Shown here: positions 1 through 7,632 of the stretch, piece by piece
Layout: the number at the start of each line of letters is the position of its first letter
Position numbering within the stretch: the stretch's first letter is position 1
NCBI GenBank assembly: GCA_949280095.1
Contig: CASDHD010000009.1
Location: 1-22,410, forward strand
Origin: an uncultured Bacilli bacterium
GTDB taxonomy: Bacteria; Bacillota_I; Bacilli_A; RF39; UBA660
Direction: 5' to 3'
Length of the DNA: 22,410 nucleotides
Program-made: the position numbers and the translations under genes
Notes under the pieces: model-generated
Told to the model about the DNA's origin: nothing
Database searches by the model: none
What the model saw: only the letters and a program-made list of their open reading frames with translations

Positions 1-1
1 C

Positions 2-792
2 ACCCATCCTATATTATTAGGATATCATATTTTTAGTTTCGCAAAATATCTATTATATGGTGGAATGCCTGTTATTTTGAATAATAAAGATGATAAGCAA
101 AAATCAAAATATTTATTAGATTTATTTGAACTTACTTATAAAAAAGATATCATCGAAAGAAATAAAATAAATAAAGATGATATTTTAGATTCCATTATTA
201 ATATATTATCTTCATCTGTTGGTAGTCTAACAAACCCTCAAAAAATCTATAATACTTTTATTAGTAACGGAATTAAAGATTTATCTAAAAATACTATTGT
301 TTCTTATTTAGATTATTTACTTGATTCTTTTTTGATAGAAAAGGCTGAAAGATATGATATTAAGGGAAAAAATATATTGGCACTCCACAAAAATATTATT
401 TTGCAGATGTAGGAATTCGTAATGCTAGACTTAATTTTAGGCAAGTAGAAGAAAATCATATCATGGAAAATATTATTTACAATGAACTTCTAATTCGTGG
501 ATATAATGTTGATGTCGGAGTTGTAGATGTAAGGGAAGGAAATTTGCATAAACAATTAGAAGTTGATTTTGTATGTAATCAAGGAAATAAAAGATATTAT
601 GTTCAAGTAGCTTTAAATATAGATACACGTGAAAAAAACCTTCAAGAATCAAGACCACTTAATAATATAGGAGATAATTTTAAAAAAATTATTGTTGTAA
701 AGGATAACATAAAGCATTGGATCACAGAAGATGGAATTTTAATTATTGGGGTACAAGAATTCTTGTTAGATAAGAATAGCTTGGATTTATAA
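2..792 (+). pseudogene. DUF4143-type AAA ATPase, 3' part, frameshifted
   Basis: The reading frame is open from the window edge, so the gene starts upstream. The readable part has the C-terminal features of bacterial ATPases with a DUF4143 domain: YLLYGGMP, then a KDIIER helix, a SxGSLTNPQKI winged-helix-like stretch and a YLDYLLDSFLI segment. At about 366-372 the frame breaks after IKGK. In the next frame the family sequence resumes as YFADVGIRNARL and runs to the stop at 792, ending in a nuclease-like EVDF...YYVQVA part. One added A in the six-A run after GGG would restore one continuous protein, so a single-base loss is the simplest cause. The family is usually accessory and of unclear role. 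The break could be a real mutation or an assembly error in a homopolymer. Confidence 0.75.
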
Positions 793-840
793 AAAACAGT
801 TATTTGGAAGTGTAACCACTAATTTCCGATTACTTTGTAA

Positions 841-971
841 GTGCTACCTGTGAAATATCAGTTACGATTGCAAGACATAGGAGTTACTTTGCCATTTTTA
901 AGTTATGGAGGTAGTAGTTTGCTTGTTCGTATGGGAGTATTGGAATAATTTTGAATGTGAGTAGAAATTGA
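841..971 (+). pseudogene. ftsW/spoVE 3'-end remnant
   Basis: The + strand encodes GVTLPFLSYGGSSLLV, the hallmark C-terminal signature of SEDS glycosyltransferases (FtsW, SpoVE, RodA). After a one-base frameshift near 930-936 it continues as SIGIILNVSRN and a stop at 969-971, which matches how FtsW/SpoVE proteins end. Only about 40 codons remain and a stop (838-840) closes the frame upstream. In many Bacillota ftsW or spoVE directly precedes murG, and murG lies 1.9 kb downstream here. I infer that this is a leftover of the ancestral ftsW-murG junction, separated by inserted genes. Whether a complete ftsW lies upstream cannot be seen. Confidence 0.8.
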
Positions 972-1044
972 AATTAGAGAATTTTTTTAATTTATGTGTG
1001 TCAATTATTAAAGTAAAATCTTTCATTTTTCTAGTAAATTGCTT

Positions 1045-1050
1045 TATAAT
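1045..1050 (+). promoter_or_regulatory. -10 box of the methyltransferase gene
   Basis: A perfect TATAAT lies 20 bases before the start codon. No good -35 box is seen at the right distance (TTCATT at most). An AGAGAGG ribosome binding site follows. Confidence 0.4.
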
Positions 1051-1070
1051 AGAAAAAAGAGAGGCAAAAT

Positions 1071-1820
1071 ATGAAACAAAACATATATGATAATGAAACA
1101 TTTTTTAACCAATATGAAAGTATGAGAAATGATGTCACGATTCCTTCTGCAAATGATTTGATAGAAATACCAAATATAAGAAAAATGTTACCAGAATTGA
1201 GAGGTAAAAGAATACTAGAACTAGGTTGTGGAAGCGGCGAAAATATAAAATATTATTTAAATAATGGTGCAACTTATGTGTATGCTACAGATATATCGAG
1301 AAACATGATAGCGCTTGCAAAAGAAAAGAATAATTATGAGAATGTAAAAATAGAGATTATGGCGATGGAAGACATTTCAAATATTCAGGAAAAATTTGAC
1401 GTTGTAATAAGCTCTTTGGCAGTACATTATGTTGAGGATTATGACAAGTTATGTCATGATATTTATCATTTACTAAATGAAGAGGGATATTTTATTTATT
1501 CGCAGGAACATCCTATTGGTACAGGTACTATTTTAATGCCCAGTTGTCATTGTGAAGATAAATTATTTATTGACGATAAATATTATAAAATAGTATCAGA
1601 TTACAATCGAAATGGAAAAAGGATTGTTGACTGGAATGATTGTGATGTTGTGAAGTACCATAGAAATTTTAGCTTTATTATTAATACTTTGCTTAAGAAT
1701 AATTTTAAAATTGTAGAATTTTTAGAACCAATTCCTACAGAAGAAATTATAGAACTGAAACCATCAACAATTTATCAATATGATGTTCCTTACTTTTTAT
1801 TTGTAAAAGTAAAACGTTAA
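1071..1820 (+). CDS. class I SAM-dependent methyltransferase
   Basis: This 249-residue protein has the class I methyltransferase Rossmann fold. Motif I is ILELGCGSGEN (about residues 48-58), followed by an acidic strand end YATDISRNM that would hold the ribose of S-adenosylmethionine, and a motif IV-like FDVVISSLAVHYV (about 109-121). A post-motif segment LLNEEGYFIYSQEHP follows. This pattern fits the Methyltransf_11/25 (UbiE/SmtA-like) group. The substrate cannot be told from sequence; small molecules are usual for this group. The start ATG has an AGAGAGG site 8 bases upstream. It stands alone between the ftsW remnant and the ORF6N gene and looks intact, unlike both neighbours, which suggests later arrival or continued selection. 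Confidence 0.85.
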   Translation: MKQNIYDNETFFNQYESMRNDVTIPSANDLIEIPNIRKMLPELRGKRILELGCGSGENIKYYLNNGATYVYATDISRNMIALAKEKNNYENVKIEIMAMEDISNIQEKFDVVISSLAVHYVEDYDKLCHDIYHLLNEEGYFIYSQEHPIGTGTILMPSCHCEDKLFIDDKYYKIVSDYNRNGKRIVDWNDCDVVKYHRNFSFIINTLLKNNFKIVEFLEPIPTEEIIELKPSTIYQYDVPYFLFVKVKR

Positions 1821-1905
1821 GTGATGTATAAAAATAATAGAAAATTCGACAAAATAATTACTTTTAATATGTTAGGATACTTTCTTATTTAGGAGGTATT
1901 TTCTT

Positions 1906-2776
1906 ATGGATGAAATAATTTTAGAAAATTTCAAAATTGAAGATATGATTTTTGAAATAAGAGGTCGTCAAGTTATGTTAGATTCTGATTTGGCTAAACT
2001 CTATCAATGTAAAAATGGTACTAAGGAAATCAACCAAGCGGTCAAAAATAATTTAGAAAAATTTCCCCTTAGATTTTCTTTTAGATTAACAGAGGAAGAA
2101 AGTCAAATTTTTTTGGTCAAAAATTTTGACCAAAAAGTAGAAACAAGAGGAGGGAAATATAGGAACCCTAGAGTATTTACAGAACAAGGAGTTGCCATGC
2201 TTGCTACGATTTTAAAATCAGTTGTTGCTACGCATGTTAGTATTAAAATAATGGATGCTTTTGTTGCCATGCGTAAATATCTATCGACGAATTTGATAGA
2301 GCAAAAATATATCAATGAGATGGTTTTAAACGATAATAAAAGAATTGATTTATTAGAAGAAACTTTCTCAAAATTTGATGAAAAGAAAAAGATAAATGAA
2401 ATTTACTTTGCTGGTCAAATATGGGATTCTTTTTCTAAAATTATTGATATTTTAAAAGAAGCTAATCATGAACTTATTATTGTGGATGCCTATGCTGATA
2501 AAGAGACATTAGACTTAATAAAAAATTTAAAAGTATCTGTTATTTTTAATAGTAAAAACGAAGAGCTTACTTTCTAGGCTAGAAATAGAAAAATATCAGC
2601 AACAATATCATAATTTAGAGATTATTTACAGTGATAGTTTTCATGATCGTTATTTTATTTTAGATAAACAAATTTTTTATCATCGTGGTACCTCTTTAAA
2701 TCATATTGGAACCAAAACATTTTCCATTAATTTATTAGAGGATGTAATTGTAAAACAAGCGTTATTAGAAAATTAG
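1906..2776 (+). pseudogene. ORF6N domain (KilA-N-like antirepressor) gene, frameshifted
   Basis: The first 223 codons start with an ORF6N DNA-binding domain: IFEIRGRQVMLDSDLAKLYQ, FPLRFSFRLTEEE, PRVFTEQGVAMLATILKS and an IMDAFVAMRKYL helix. ORF6N/KilA-N proteins occur in phages and genomic islands. The frame stops at 2575-2577, but the next frame continues without pause as SRLEIEKYQQQYHNLEIIYS, then SFHDRYFILD and a C-terminal end at 2774-2776, which is what full-length relatives (about 290 residues) contain. So the gene is broken by a net +1 shift near 2560-2575. A strong AGGAGGT (1891-1897) precedes the ATG. The N-terminal half might still be made and bind DNA. Confidence 0.8.
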
Positions 2777-2797
2777 AAATCATCTGTCTTTCTAATT
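2771..2797 (+). repeat. perfect 9-bp hairpin before murG
   Basis: AATTAGAAA (2771-2779) and TTTCTAATT (2789-2797) form a perfect inverted repeat with a 9-base loop. It covers the end of the ORF6N reading frame. No T-run follows directly, so it would be at best a weak terminator between the island and murG. Confidence 0.5.
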
Positions 2798-2841
2798 GAC
2801 ATATTCTTTTTAATTTACTAATAAGTTTTTTTAATTTGTAG

Positions 2842-2847
2842 TATAAT
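2842..2847 (+). promoter_or_regulatory. murG -10 box
   Basis: TATAAT lies 19 bases before the chosen murG ATG. The -35 region is weak at 17 bp. A TTGACA at 2796-2801 is too far away for standard spacing. The transcript leader would be only about 12 nt. Confidence 0.4.
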
Positions 2848-2866
2848 TGTGATAAGGGTGAGGAAA

Positions 2867-3958
2867 ATGAATATCATTGTTTCAGCAGGAGGTAGTGGAG
2901 GACATATCTATCCTGCACTTGCTATTATTGAAGAATTTAAAAAAAGAGAGAAAAATTTAAATATTTTATATATTGGAACGCATAATCGTATGGAAAAAGA
3001 AATTGTTCCAAAAAAAGGGATACCTTTTGAATCCTTAGAAATTTATGGTTTTACAAAAGATATCAAACGGGATATCAAAAATATATTCTTAATTCATAAA
3101 GCTATGAAAAAGTGTAAGCACATTATGTCTACATTTAAACCAGATGTAGTTATTGGAGTAGGAGGATATGTGACATATCCTGTTATGAAAACAGCAAAAA
3201 AAATGGGAATAAAGACGTTTATTCATGAACAAAACAGTCGCCCTGGAAAAGTTAATTATTTAGTAAGTCGCTATGCAGATATAGTGGGTGTAACGTTTAA
3301 AAGTTCTAGTGCCTATTTAAAAAAAGCGAAGAAAATCATTTATACTGGACATCCATCTTTAGATGGAGCATTAAATACTAAAAAAATAGATAAAACGCTT
3401 TTAGGATTTAGTGTCTCAAAAAAATTGGTCGTATATGTAGCAGGAAGTTTGGGAAGTTCTTCCCTAAATCAAAAGATGATTTCTTTTTTAAATAGTGATT
3501 TACATAATAGTTATGAGATTTTATATATAGTTGGAAGTAACGTGAATATTGATGATTTTAAAGCGAAAATCACAAATAAAAAAGGCCTTAAGATTGTACC
3601 TTATTTTGATAATTTGCCAGGCATTATGGCTTCTAGTGATGTTGTAATATCAAGAGCAGGTGCTGGAACTTTATTTGAAATTATTGGCTTAGAAAAACCA
3701 AGTCTTATCATACCAAGTCCTAATGTTGCAAATAATCATCAATACTATAATGCTAAAGAATTAGAAGAAAATGGTGTTGTTTCGGTATTAGAAGAAAAAG
3801 ATGTTACCAAAGAAGTTTTAGCTGAAAAAATAGATATGCTTTTAAGTCATCAAGAAAAAATAAAAAATTTCAAAAAAAATATGGTAGAATATAAAAAAGT
3901 AAATCCTAGTAAAACGATTTATGATGCCATTAAAAAATTAGTTTCAGAACATAAATAG
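2867..3958 (+). CDS. murG: UDP-GlcNAc:undecaprenyl-PP-MurNAc-pentapeptide GlcNAc transferase
   Basis: MurG adds GlcNAc to lipid I to give lipid II at the inner face of the membrane, the last cytoplasmic step of peptidoglycan synthesis. The 363-residue protein (family about 355-365) is a GT-B glycosyltransferase. The N-terminal glycine loop is SAGGSGGHIYPA (residues 6-17), followed by VVIGVGGYVTYP and IHEQNSRPGK. The C-terminal domain has ISRAGAGTLFEI and NNHQYYNAKELEENG, the donor-binding loops. I chose ATG 2867 because the family begins about four residues before the glycine loop and a GGGTGAGG site sits 4 bases upstream; a GTG at 2849 would add six atypical residues. It heads the run murG-divIB-queH and, unusually, lies downstream of accessory genes and an ftsW fragment. 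Confidence 0.95.
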   Translation: MNIIVSAGGSGGHIYPALAIIEEFKKREKNLNILYIGTHNRMEKEIVPKKGIPFESLEIYGFTKDIKRDIKNIFLIHKAMKKCKHIMSTFKPDVVIGVGGYVTYPVMKTAKKMGIKTFIHEQNSRPGKVNYLVSRYADIVGVTFKSSSAYLKKAKKIIYTGHPSLDGALNTKKIDKTLLGFSVSKKLVVYVAGSLGSSSLNQKMISFLNSDLHNSYEILYIVGSNVNIDDFKAKITNKKGLKIVPYFDNLPGIMASSDVVISRAGAGTLFEIIGLEKPSLIIPSPNVANNHQYYNAKELEENGVVSVLEEKDVTKEVLAEKIDMLLSHQEKIKNFKKNMVEYKKVNPSKTIYDAIKKLVSEHK

Positions 3959-3999
3959 AAATAGTCCTTGTAGAAAACAAAGTAGGTGAAGAAGAATCG

Positions 4000-4746
4000 A
4001 TGCAAAAGAAAAAAACAAAAATAAAACGTCATATTAAATGGAAAGCTTTTTTCCTATTTTTGCTTATTTGTGTTCTTCTTTTTTCACTTGCTTTTTATAT
4101 TTGGAATTTGCATGTAAAAAATATTCTTATTTTGGGAACAACGAATATAGCAGATTATGAAATTATAGAAGCTTCTGGATTAAAAGAATATCCAAAATTT
4201 ACTAAATATTCTAGTCGAACAATTGCTAAAAATATCGAAAATTTAGATTTGGTTGCTACTGCAAAAGTGAAGAAAAATATTTTTGGACAAGTGACCATTC
4301 AAATTGAGGAAGCTCGCGTATTATTTTATAATCGTAATAATTCTACATATGTTTTATCAAATGGTGTTGAAACCATTGAAGGAGATTATAATGGTGTGCC
4401 TTTTTTAAATAATTATGTTCAAAGCAATGTGTATGAACGTTTGGTTAAAGAACTTGCTCATGTAAAGCCTGAATCTTTAGCTTTAGTGAGTGAAATCGAA
4501 TATTCTCAAAGTATGAGTGGCGATATCGTTCTAGATGATACAAGGTTTTTATTTCGAATGAATGATGGAAACCACGTCTATATTAATTTAGTGAATATGG
4601 ACAGACTCGATTTATATGCGTTAACCTATACAACATTAGGGGAAGAAAAAGGAACTCTTTTATTAGACTCTGATAATGGAAATGTTGTTTTTCAAAAATT
4701 CGGAGAAGAAGGACAAATTACAATTCCTGAAGAAGGTAATGAATGA
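4000..4746 (+). CDS. divIB: cell division protein DivIB/FtsQ
   Basis: This 248-residue bitopic membrane protein has a basic cytoplasmic N-terminus (MQKKKTKIKRHIK), one membrane segment at about residues 14-36, and an outer POTRA-type domain at about 38-105 with VKNILILGTTNIADYEI and TAKVKKNIFGQVTIQIEEA, the typical FtsQ/DivIB pattern. A beta domain follows. In the division complex DivIB/FtsQ binds FtsL and DivIC and controls the FtsWI synthase. Directly following murG fits the classic dcw order murG-divIB. The start has AGGTGAAGAAG upstream. The stop overlaps the queH start by ATGA, so the two are probably translationally coupled. Confidence 0.9.
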   Translation: MQKKKTKIKRHIKWKAFFLFLLICVLLFSLAFYIWNLHVKNILILGTTNIADYEIIEASGLKEYPKFTKYSSRTIAKNIENLDLVATAKVKKNIFGQVTIQIEEARVLFYNRNNSTYVLSNGVETIEGDYNGVPFLNNYVQSNVYERLVKELAHVKPESLALVSEIEYSQSMSGDIVLDDTRFLFRMNDGNHVYINLVNMDRLDLYALTYTTLGEEKGTLLLDSDNGNVVFQKFGEEGQITIPEEGNE

Positions 4747-5453
4747 TGGAAATAGATAGAACACAAAAATGGATAAACCATAGTTGGGAATGCATGCAAA
4801 ATCTCAATTATAATGATTGGATGGAACGAGAATTAAAACGTTTTTCTAGTAAAAAAACAATATTGTTACATAGTTGTTGTGGGCCTTGTTCTACGGCGGT
4901 GATTGATGTTTTAAAGGATTATTTTTATATTACAATTCTTTATTATAATCCCAATATTGAGCCAGTAGAAGAATACATAAAAAGAAAAGAAGAACAAAAA
5001 AGATACATTAAGGAAAGTAAGTTGGATATTGCATTTTTGGACATTGACTATGAGAATGAAGCTTTTAAAAAGATTGCTAAAAATTTAGAACATGAACCTG
5101 AAGGTGGGGCTAGGTGTCATAAGTGTTATTATCTTCGTCTTTTTAAAACAGCAACAATGGCAATGGAAAAGCATTTTGATTACTTTGGAACGACTTTGAC
5201 TGTTAGTCCTTATAAGAATGCTAAAGTGATTAATACAATTGGCTTAGAGTTGGAAAAAAGTATAAATGAGGGGAAAAAGGAGGAAGATAAAGTTCTTTTT
5301 CTCGTTTCTGATTTTAAGAAAAAAGAAGGCTATAAAAAAAGTATAGAACTTGCTAAAAAATATCATTTGTATCGTCAAGAATATTGTGGTTGTTTGTATG
5401 GTGTTGTGAATAGTAAGAGAGGTTTAGAAAATGAACAAGTTAGAAATGTATAA
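4743..5453 (+). CDS. queH: epoxyqueuosine reductase QueH
   Basis: QueH reduces epoxyqueuosine to queuosine in the wobble base of tRNAs for Asp, Asn, His and Tyr. It is the non-homologous replacement of QueG. The 236-residue protein has the family's cysteine-rich signatures: LLHSCCGPCSTAV (residues 41-53), EPEGGARCHKCYYLRL in the middle, and EYCGCLYG near the end, the ligands for its iron-sulfur cluster and adjacent metal site. YYNPNIEPVEEY and TTLTVSPYKN are also typical. The start overlaps the divIB stop by ATGA; a second ATG follows at 4746. The gene is not beside other queuosine genes, so the organism may salvage precursors or encode the pathway elsewhere. Confidence 0.93.
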   Translation: MMEIDRTQKWINHSWECMQNLNYNDWMERELKRFSSKKTILLHSCCGPCSTAVIDVLKDYFYITILYYNPNIEPVEEYIKRKEEQKRYIKESKLDIAFLDIDYENEAFKKIAKNLEHEPEGGARCHKCYYLRLFKTATMAMEKHFDYFGTTLTVSPYKNAKVINTIGLELEKSINEGKKEEDKVLFLVSDFKKKEGYKKSIELAKKYHLYRQEYCGCLYGVVNSKRGLENEQVRNV

Positions 5454-6161
5454 AATACTAGAGGAAACAAAGGAGAAGAAACAATATTTTTTAATGTGTG
5501 TTACCATGTATTTAGTATCAAATATTTAGTATCAAATTATCCATTAATAAAAAGAGATTTATTTTTTGCTTGCTTATATTTATTAATTCAAAATGGTTAT
5601 GTAGAAGAAGCAGAAGAGATACTAGGTAAAGTAAAATTGATAAAAAAAGACGAACAAACAATTTTACAAGTAGTAAGGAATGCTATTCGAAATAAAACAA
5701 GTTATGGGAATATGTCTATGCAAAAAAAAGAAGATTATGAATATGCATTGCATTATGGGAAAATGTATTTACAAAACATGGATTTTACAAATGCTTATGT
5801 TTGGTTTGAAAAGGGTTTTGATAGAACAAAACAGCCAGTATTTCTTTATTATTTAGGAAAAACTTTGTACAAAATGAAAAAGTATAAACGAGCAAAGCCT
5901 TATTTTTTACAATATGTACAAATGGGAGATGAAAAACTTTCTAAAACTTATTTGTATTTAAGAGAAATTGAATATTATGCGAAAAATTTTAAAAAAATGT
6001 TTATTTATGCCGATGAATTACGAATCGTTAATAAACTTTATGAAGAAGATTTTACAATTATAGAAAGATATAATGGGAAAGACCTAGAAAATGAAGATAT
6101 TGATATTCGAAAATTACGAGAACAAAATCAATTTTATTGGAAAAACAAAAAACAAAAATAA
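5431..6161 (+). pseudogene. TPR-like protein gene split by a 14-bp tandem duplication
   Basis: A start at 5431 (AGAGAGG upstream, overlapping the queH end) opens MNKLEMYKILEETK and reads to MYLVSNI and a stop. The rest of the protein runs in another frame to 6161. At the junction, TATTTAGTATCAAA occurs twice in tandem (5509-5522 and 5523-5536). Removing one copy joins MYLVSN directly to YPLIKRD in one open frame. The body is alpha-helical, with tetratricopeptide-like helix pairs such as YALHYGKMYLQNMDFTNAYVWF and FLYYLGKTLYKMKKYKRAKP. I do not recognise a named family; a protein-protein interaction role is a guess. An ATG-like start inside the downstream frame (5496) exists but has no good ribosome binding site, so the gene is probably off in this sequence. 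Confidence 0.7.
5509..5536 (+). repeat. 14-bp perfect tandem duplication
   Basis: Two adjacent identical copies of TATTTAGTATCAAA; one further T also matches. Because 14 is not a multiple of three, the extra copy throws the coding frame. Such repeats can be lost or gained by replication slippage. Confidence 0.9.
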
Positions 6162-6229
6162 ACACCTCTTTTGTCGAATCCCTTACAAAGGAAATTTTTT
6201 TTGTTAAACTCTTTCTAGGTGAAGAAGAA

Positions 6230-6451
6230 ATGGATTTGTTTTATAAAAATGAAACTTTATTTGTTACAATTTTTCAAGATATTACATTAGATACAGTAGC
6301 ACAATTAAAAAGAAGAATTTTTTCTATTATTGAAGATTATGGTATTGATAATATTATCCTTTCTATACAGGGTGCTTATGATAAAGAGTTGTTAAATCAA
6401 TTTAAAAGAGAATATTATCATGCTTATAAAGGGTTTCTACTTATAAAATAA
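6230..6451 (+). CDS. short STAS-like protein
   Basis: This 73-residue protein begins MDLFYKNETLFVTIFQDIT. It has the strand-helix-strand order of an STAS (SpoIIAA-like anti-sigma antagonist) domain: a first strand pair, a helix TVAQLKRRIFSIIEDYG, and a buried strand IDNIILSIQG. It is shorter than SpoIIAA (about 115 residues) and lacks the DSSG phosphorylation segment, so a switching role is doubtful. ATG 6230 was chosen because AGGTGAAGAAG lies just upstream; the longer frame from 6137 overlaps the previous gene and has no site. It follows the broken TPR-like gene closely and probably shares its transcript. The assignment rests on pattern only. Confidence 0.5.
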   Translation: MDLFYKNETLFVTIFQDITLDTVAQLKRRIFSIIEDYGIDNIILSIQGAYDKELLNQFKREYYHAYKGFLLIK

Positions 6452-6502
6452 AAAATAGTGGAATTTTTTTGAACTTTTTTAATATATTTATAGTAAAAAT
6501 GC

Positions 6503-6531
6503 TTGTAACAGGCTTTCTTTTTTGCTAAAAT
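6503..6531 (+). promoter_or_regulatory. rpsB promoter
   Basis: TTGTAA (6503-6508), a 17-base spacer and TAAAAT (6526-6531). An 8-bp inverted repeat, TTTGCTAA (6521-6528) and TTAGCAAA (6549-6556), straddles the -10 box and the likely transcription start and could be an operator. Confidence 0.65.
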
Positions 6532-6578
6532 ACAAATGGCTAAAAAAGTTAGCAAATAGACATGTTTAAGGGATTAAT

Positions 6579-6605
6579 ATTACCGAGTGCCGAAGAGGTG
6601 GTAAT
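6579..6605 (+). promoter_or_regulatory. hairpin in the rpsB leader
   Basis: ATTACC (6579-6584) pairs perfectly with GGTAAT (6600-6605), enclosing a 15-base G-rich loop, about 45 bases before the rpsB start. The leader of about 110 nt is long for the gene. A ribosomal-protein autoregulatory element is possible, but I do not recognise a known class. Confidence 0.4.
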
Positions 6606-6650
6606 TTTAAGATGAACTTAGCAGATGTTTTAACGAAGGAGGAAATATTT

Positions 6651-7610
6651 ATGGCCGTTGTTTCTATGAGTTATTTATTAGAAGCAGGAGTTCATTTTGG
6701 ACATCAAACAAAAAGATGGAATCCAAAAATGAAAGAGTATATTTTTGCAGCAAGAGATGAAATTCATATCATTGATTTACAAAAAACTGCAGAAAAACTA
6801 GAGGAAGCATACAAGGAGATTAAAGCAATCGCAGATAATGGAGGAACTTTTTTGTTTGTTGGAACTAAAAAACAAGCGAGTGAAGTTTGTAAAGAAGAAG
6901 CGATTCGAAGCAATAGTTACTATGTAACAGAAAGATGGCTTGGTGGAACTTTAACCAATTTTAGAACAATTCGTAGAAGAATTAAAAGACTTGAAGAAAT
7001 CGAAGCTATGGAAAAGAATGGTGTATTTGAAGTTTTACCTAAAAAAGAAGTTATCGGACTTAAAAAAGAATATGACAAATTAAATCGTGTATTATGTGGT
7101 ATTCGTGAGATGAATAAATTACCACAAGCGATTATTATTGTAGACCCTAAAAAGGAAATCAATGCAATTCGTGAAGCAAGAAAGTTAAACATTCCAGTAT
7201 TTGGTTTAGTGGATACAAATTGTGATCCAGATGATGTAGATTATGTAATACCAGCAAATGATGATGCAGTACGTTCTGTAAAAGTTGTTGTAGGTGTTTT
7301 AAATAATGCTATTTGTGAGGCACGTAATTTAGAAATGGTTGATTATGTAACAGAAGAAGATAAAAGTAAAAATACTAAAGAAGTAAGTATGGAAACTGTA
7401 GTAGAAAAAGCAGAACCTAAGAAAGAAGAACCAGTTAAAACTGTAGAAATAAAAGAAGAAGTACAAGAAGAAAAGAAAGTAGAAGAAAAAACAGAAGTAA
7501 ATGATTATGCTTCTATGACACTTGCTGAATTAAAAGCTGTTGCTAAAGAGCAAGGATTAAAAGGTTATTCTACGATGAAAAAAGAAGAATTAATTGCAAA
7601 TTTAAAATAA
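6651..7610 (+). CDS. rpsB: 30S ribosomal protein S2 with C-terminal Rho_N-like extension
   Basis: S2 binds late to the head of the small subunit and helps recruit S1-type functions. The core is canonical: MSYLLEAGVHFGHQTKRWNP, YIFAARDEIHIIDLQKT, FVGTKKQA, YVTERWLGGTLTNF and PVFGLVDTNCDPD. ATG 6651 has AAGGAGG 8 bases upstream. The core ends near residue 235, but the protein has 319 residues. A charged linker rich in E, K and V is followed by a last 34 residues, MTLAELKAVAKEQGLKGYS and MKKEELIANL, matching the Rho N-terminal/SAP-like helical module (leucine-K spacing, central G-Y-S/T turn, KKEEL end). Such modules often bind nucleic acid. It is followed closely by tsf. Confidence 0.95.
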   Translation: MAVVSMSYLLEAGVHFGHQTKRWNPKMKEYIFAARDEIHIIDLQKTAEKLEEAYKEIKAIADNGGTFLFVGTKKQASEVCKEEAIRSNSYYVTERWLGGTLTNFRTIRRRIKRLEEIEAMEKNGVFEVLPKKEVIGLKKEYDKLNRVLCGIREMNKLPQAIIIVDPKKEINAIREARKLNIPVFGLVDTNCDPDDVDYVIPANDDAVRSVKVVVGVLNNAICEARNLEMVDYVTEEDKSKNTKEVSMETVVEKAEPKKEEPVKTVEIKEEVQEEKKVEEKTEVNDYASMTLAELKAVAKEQGLKGYSTMKKEELIANLK

Positions 7611-7632
7611 AAAAAGAAAAGAGTTGAATGTT

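Noticed and set aside
6452..6500. Possible terminator after the STAS-like gene
   Set aside because: Only short A-T pairs can form beside T-runs; no stable stem.
6579..6605. Glycine riboswitch-like core GTGCCGAAGAGG in the rpsB leader
   Set aside because: The other conserved glycine riboswitch blocks are missing, and the gene is not a glycine gene; only a short chance match.
6612..6650. Upstream ATG giving S2 13 extra residues
   Set aside because: Those codons run across the AAGGAGG ribosome binding site of the true start, and the S2 family begins at the later ATG.
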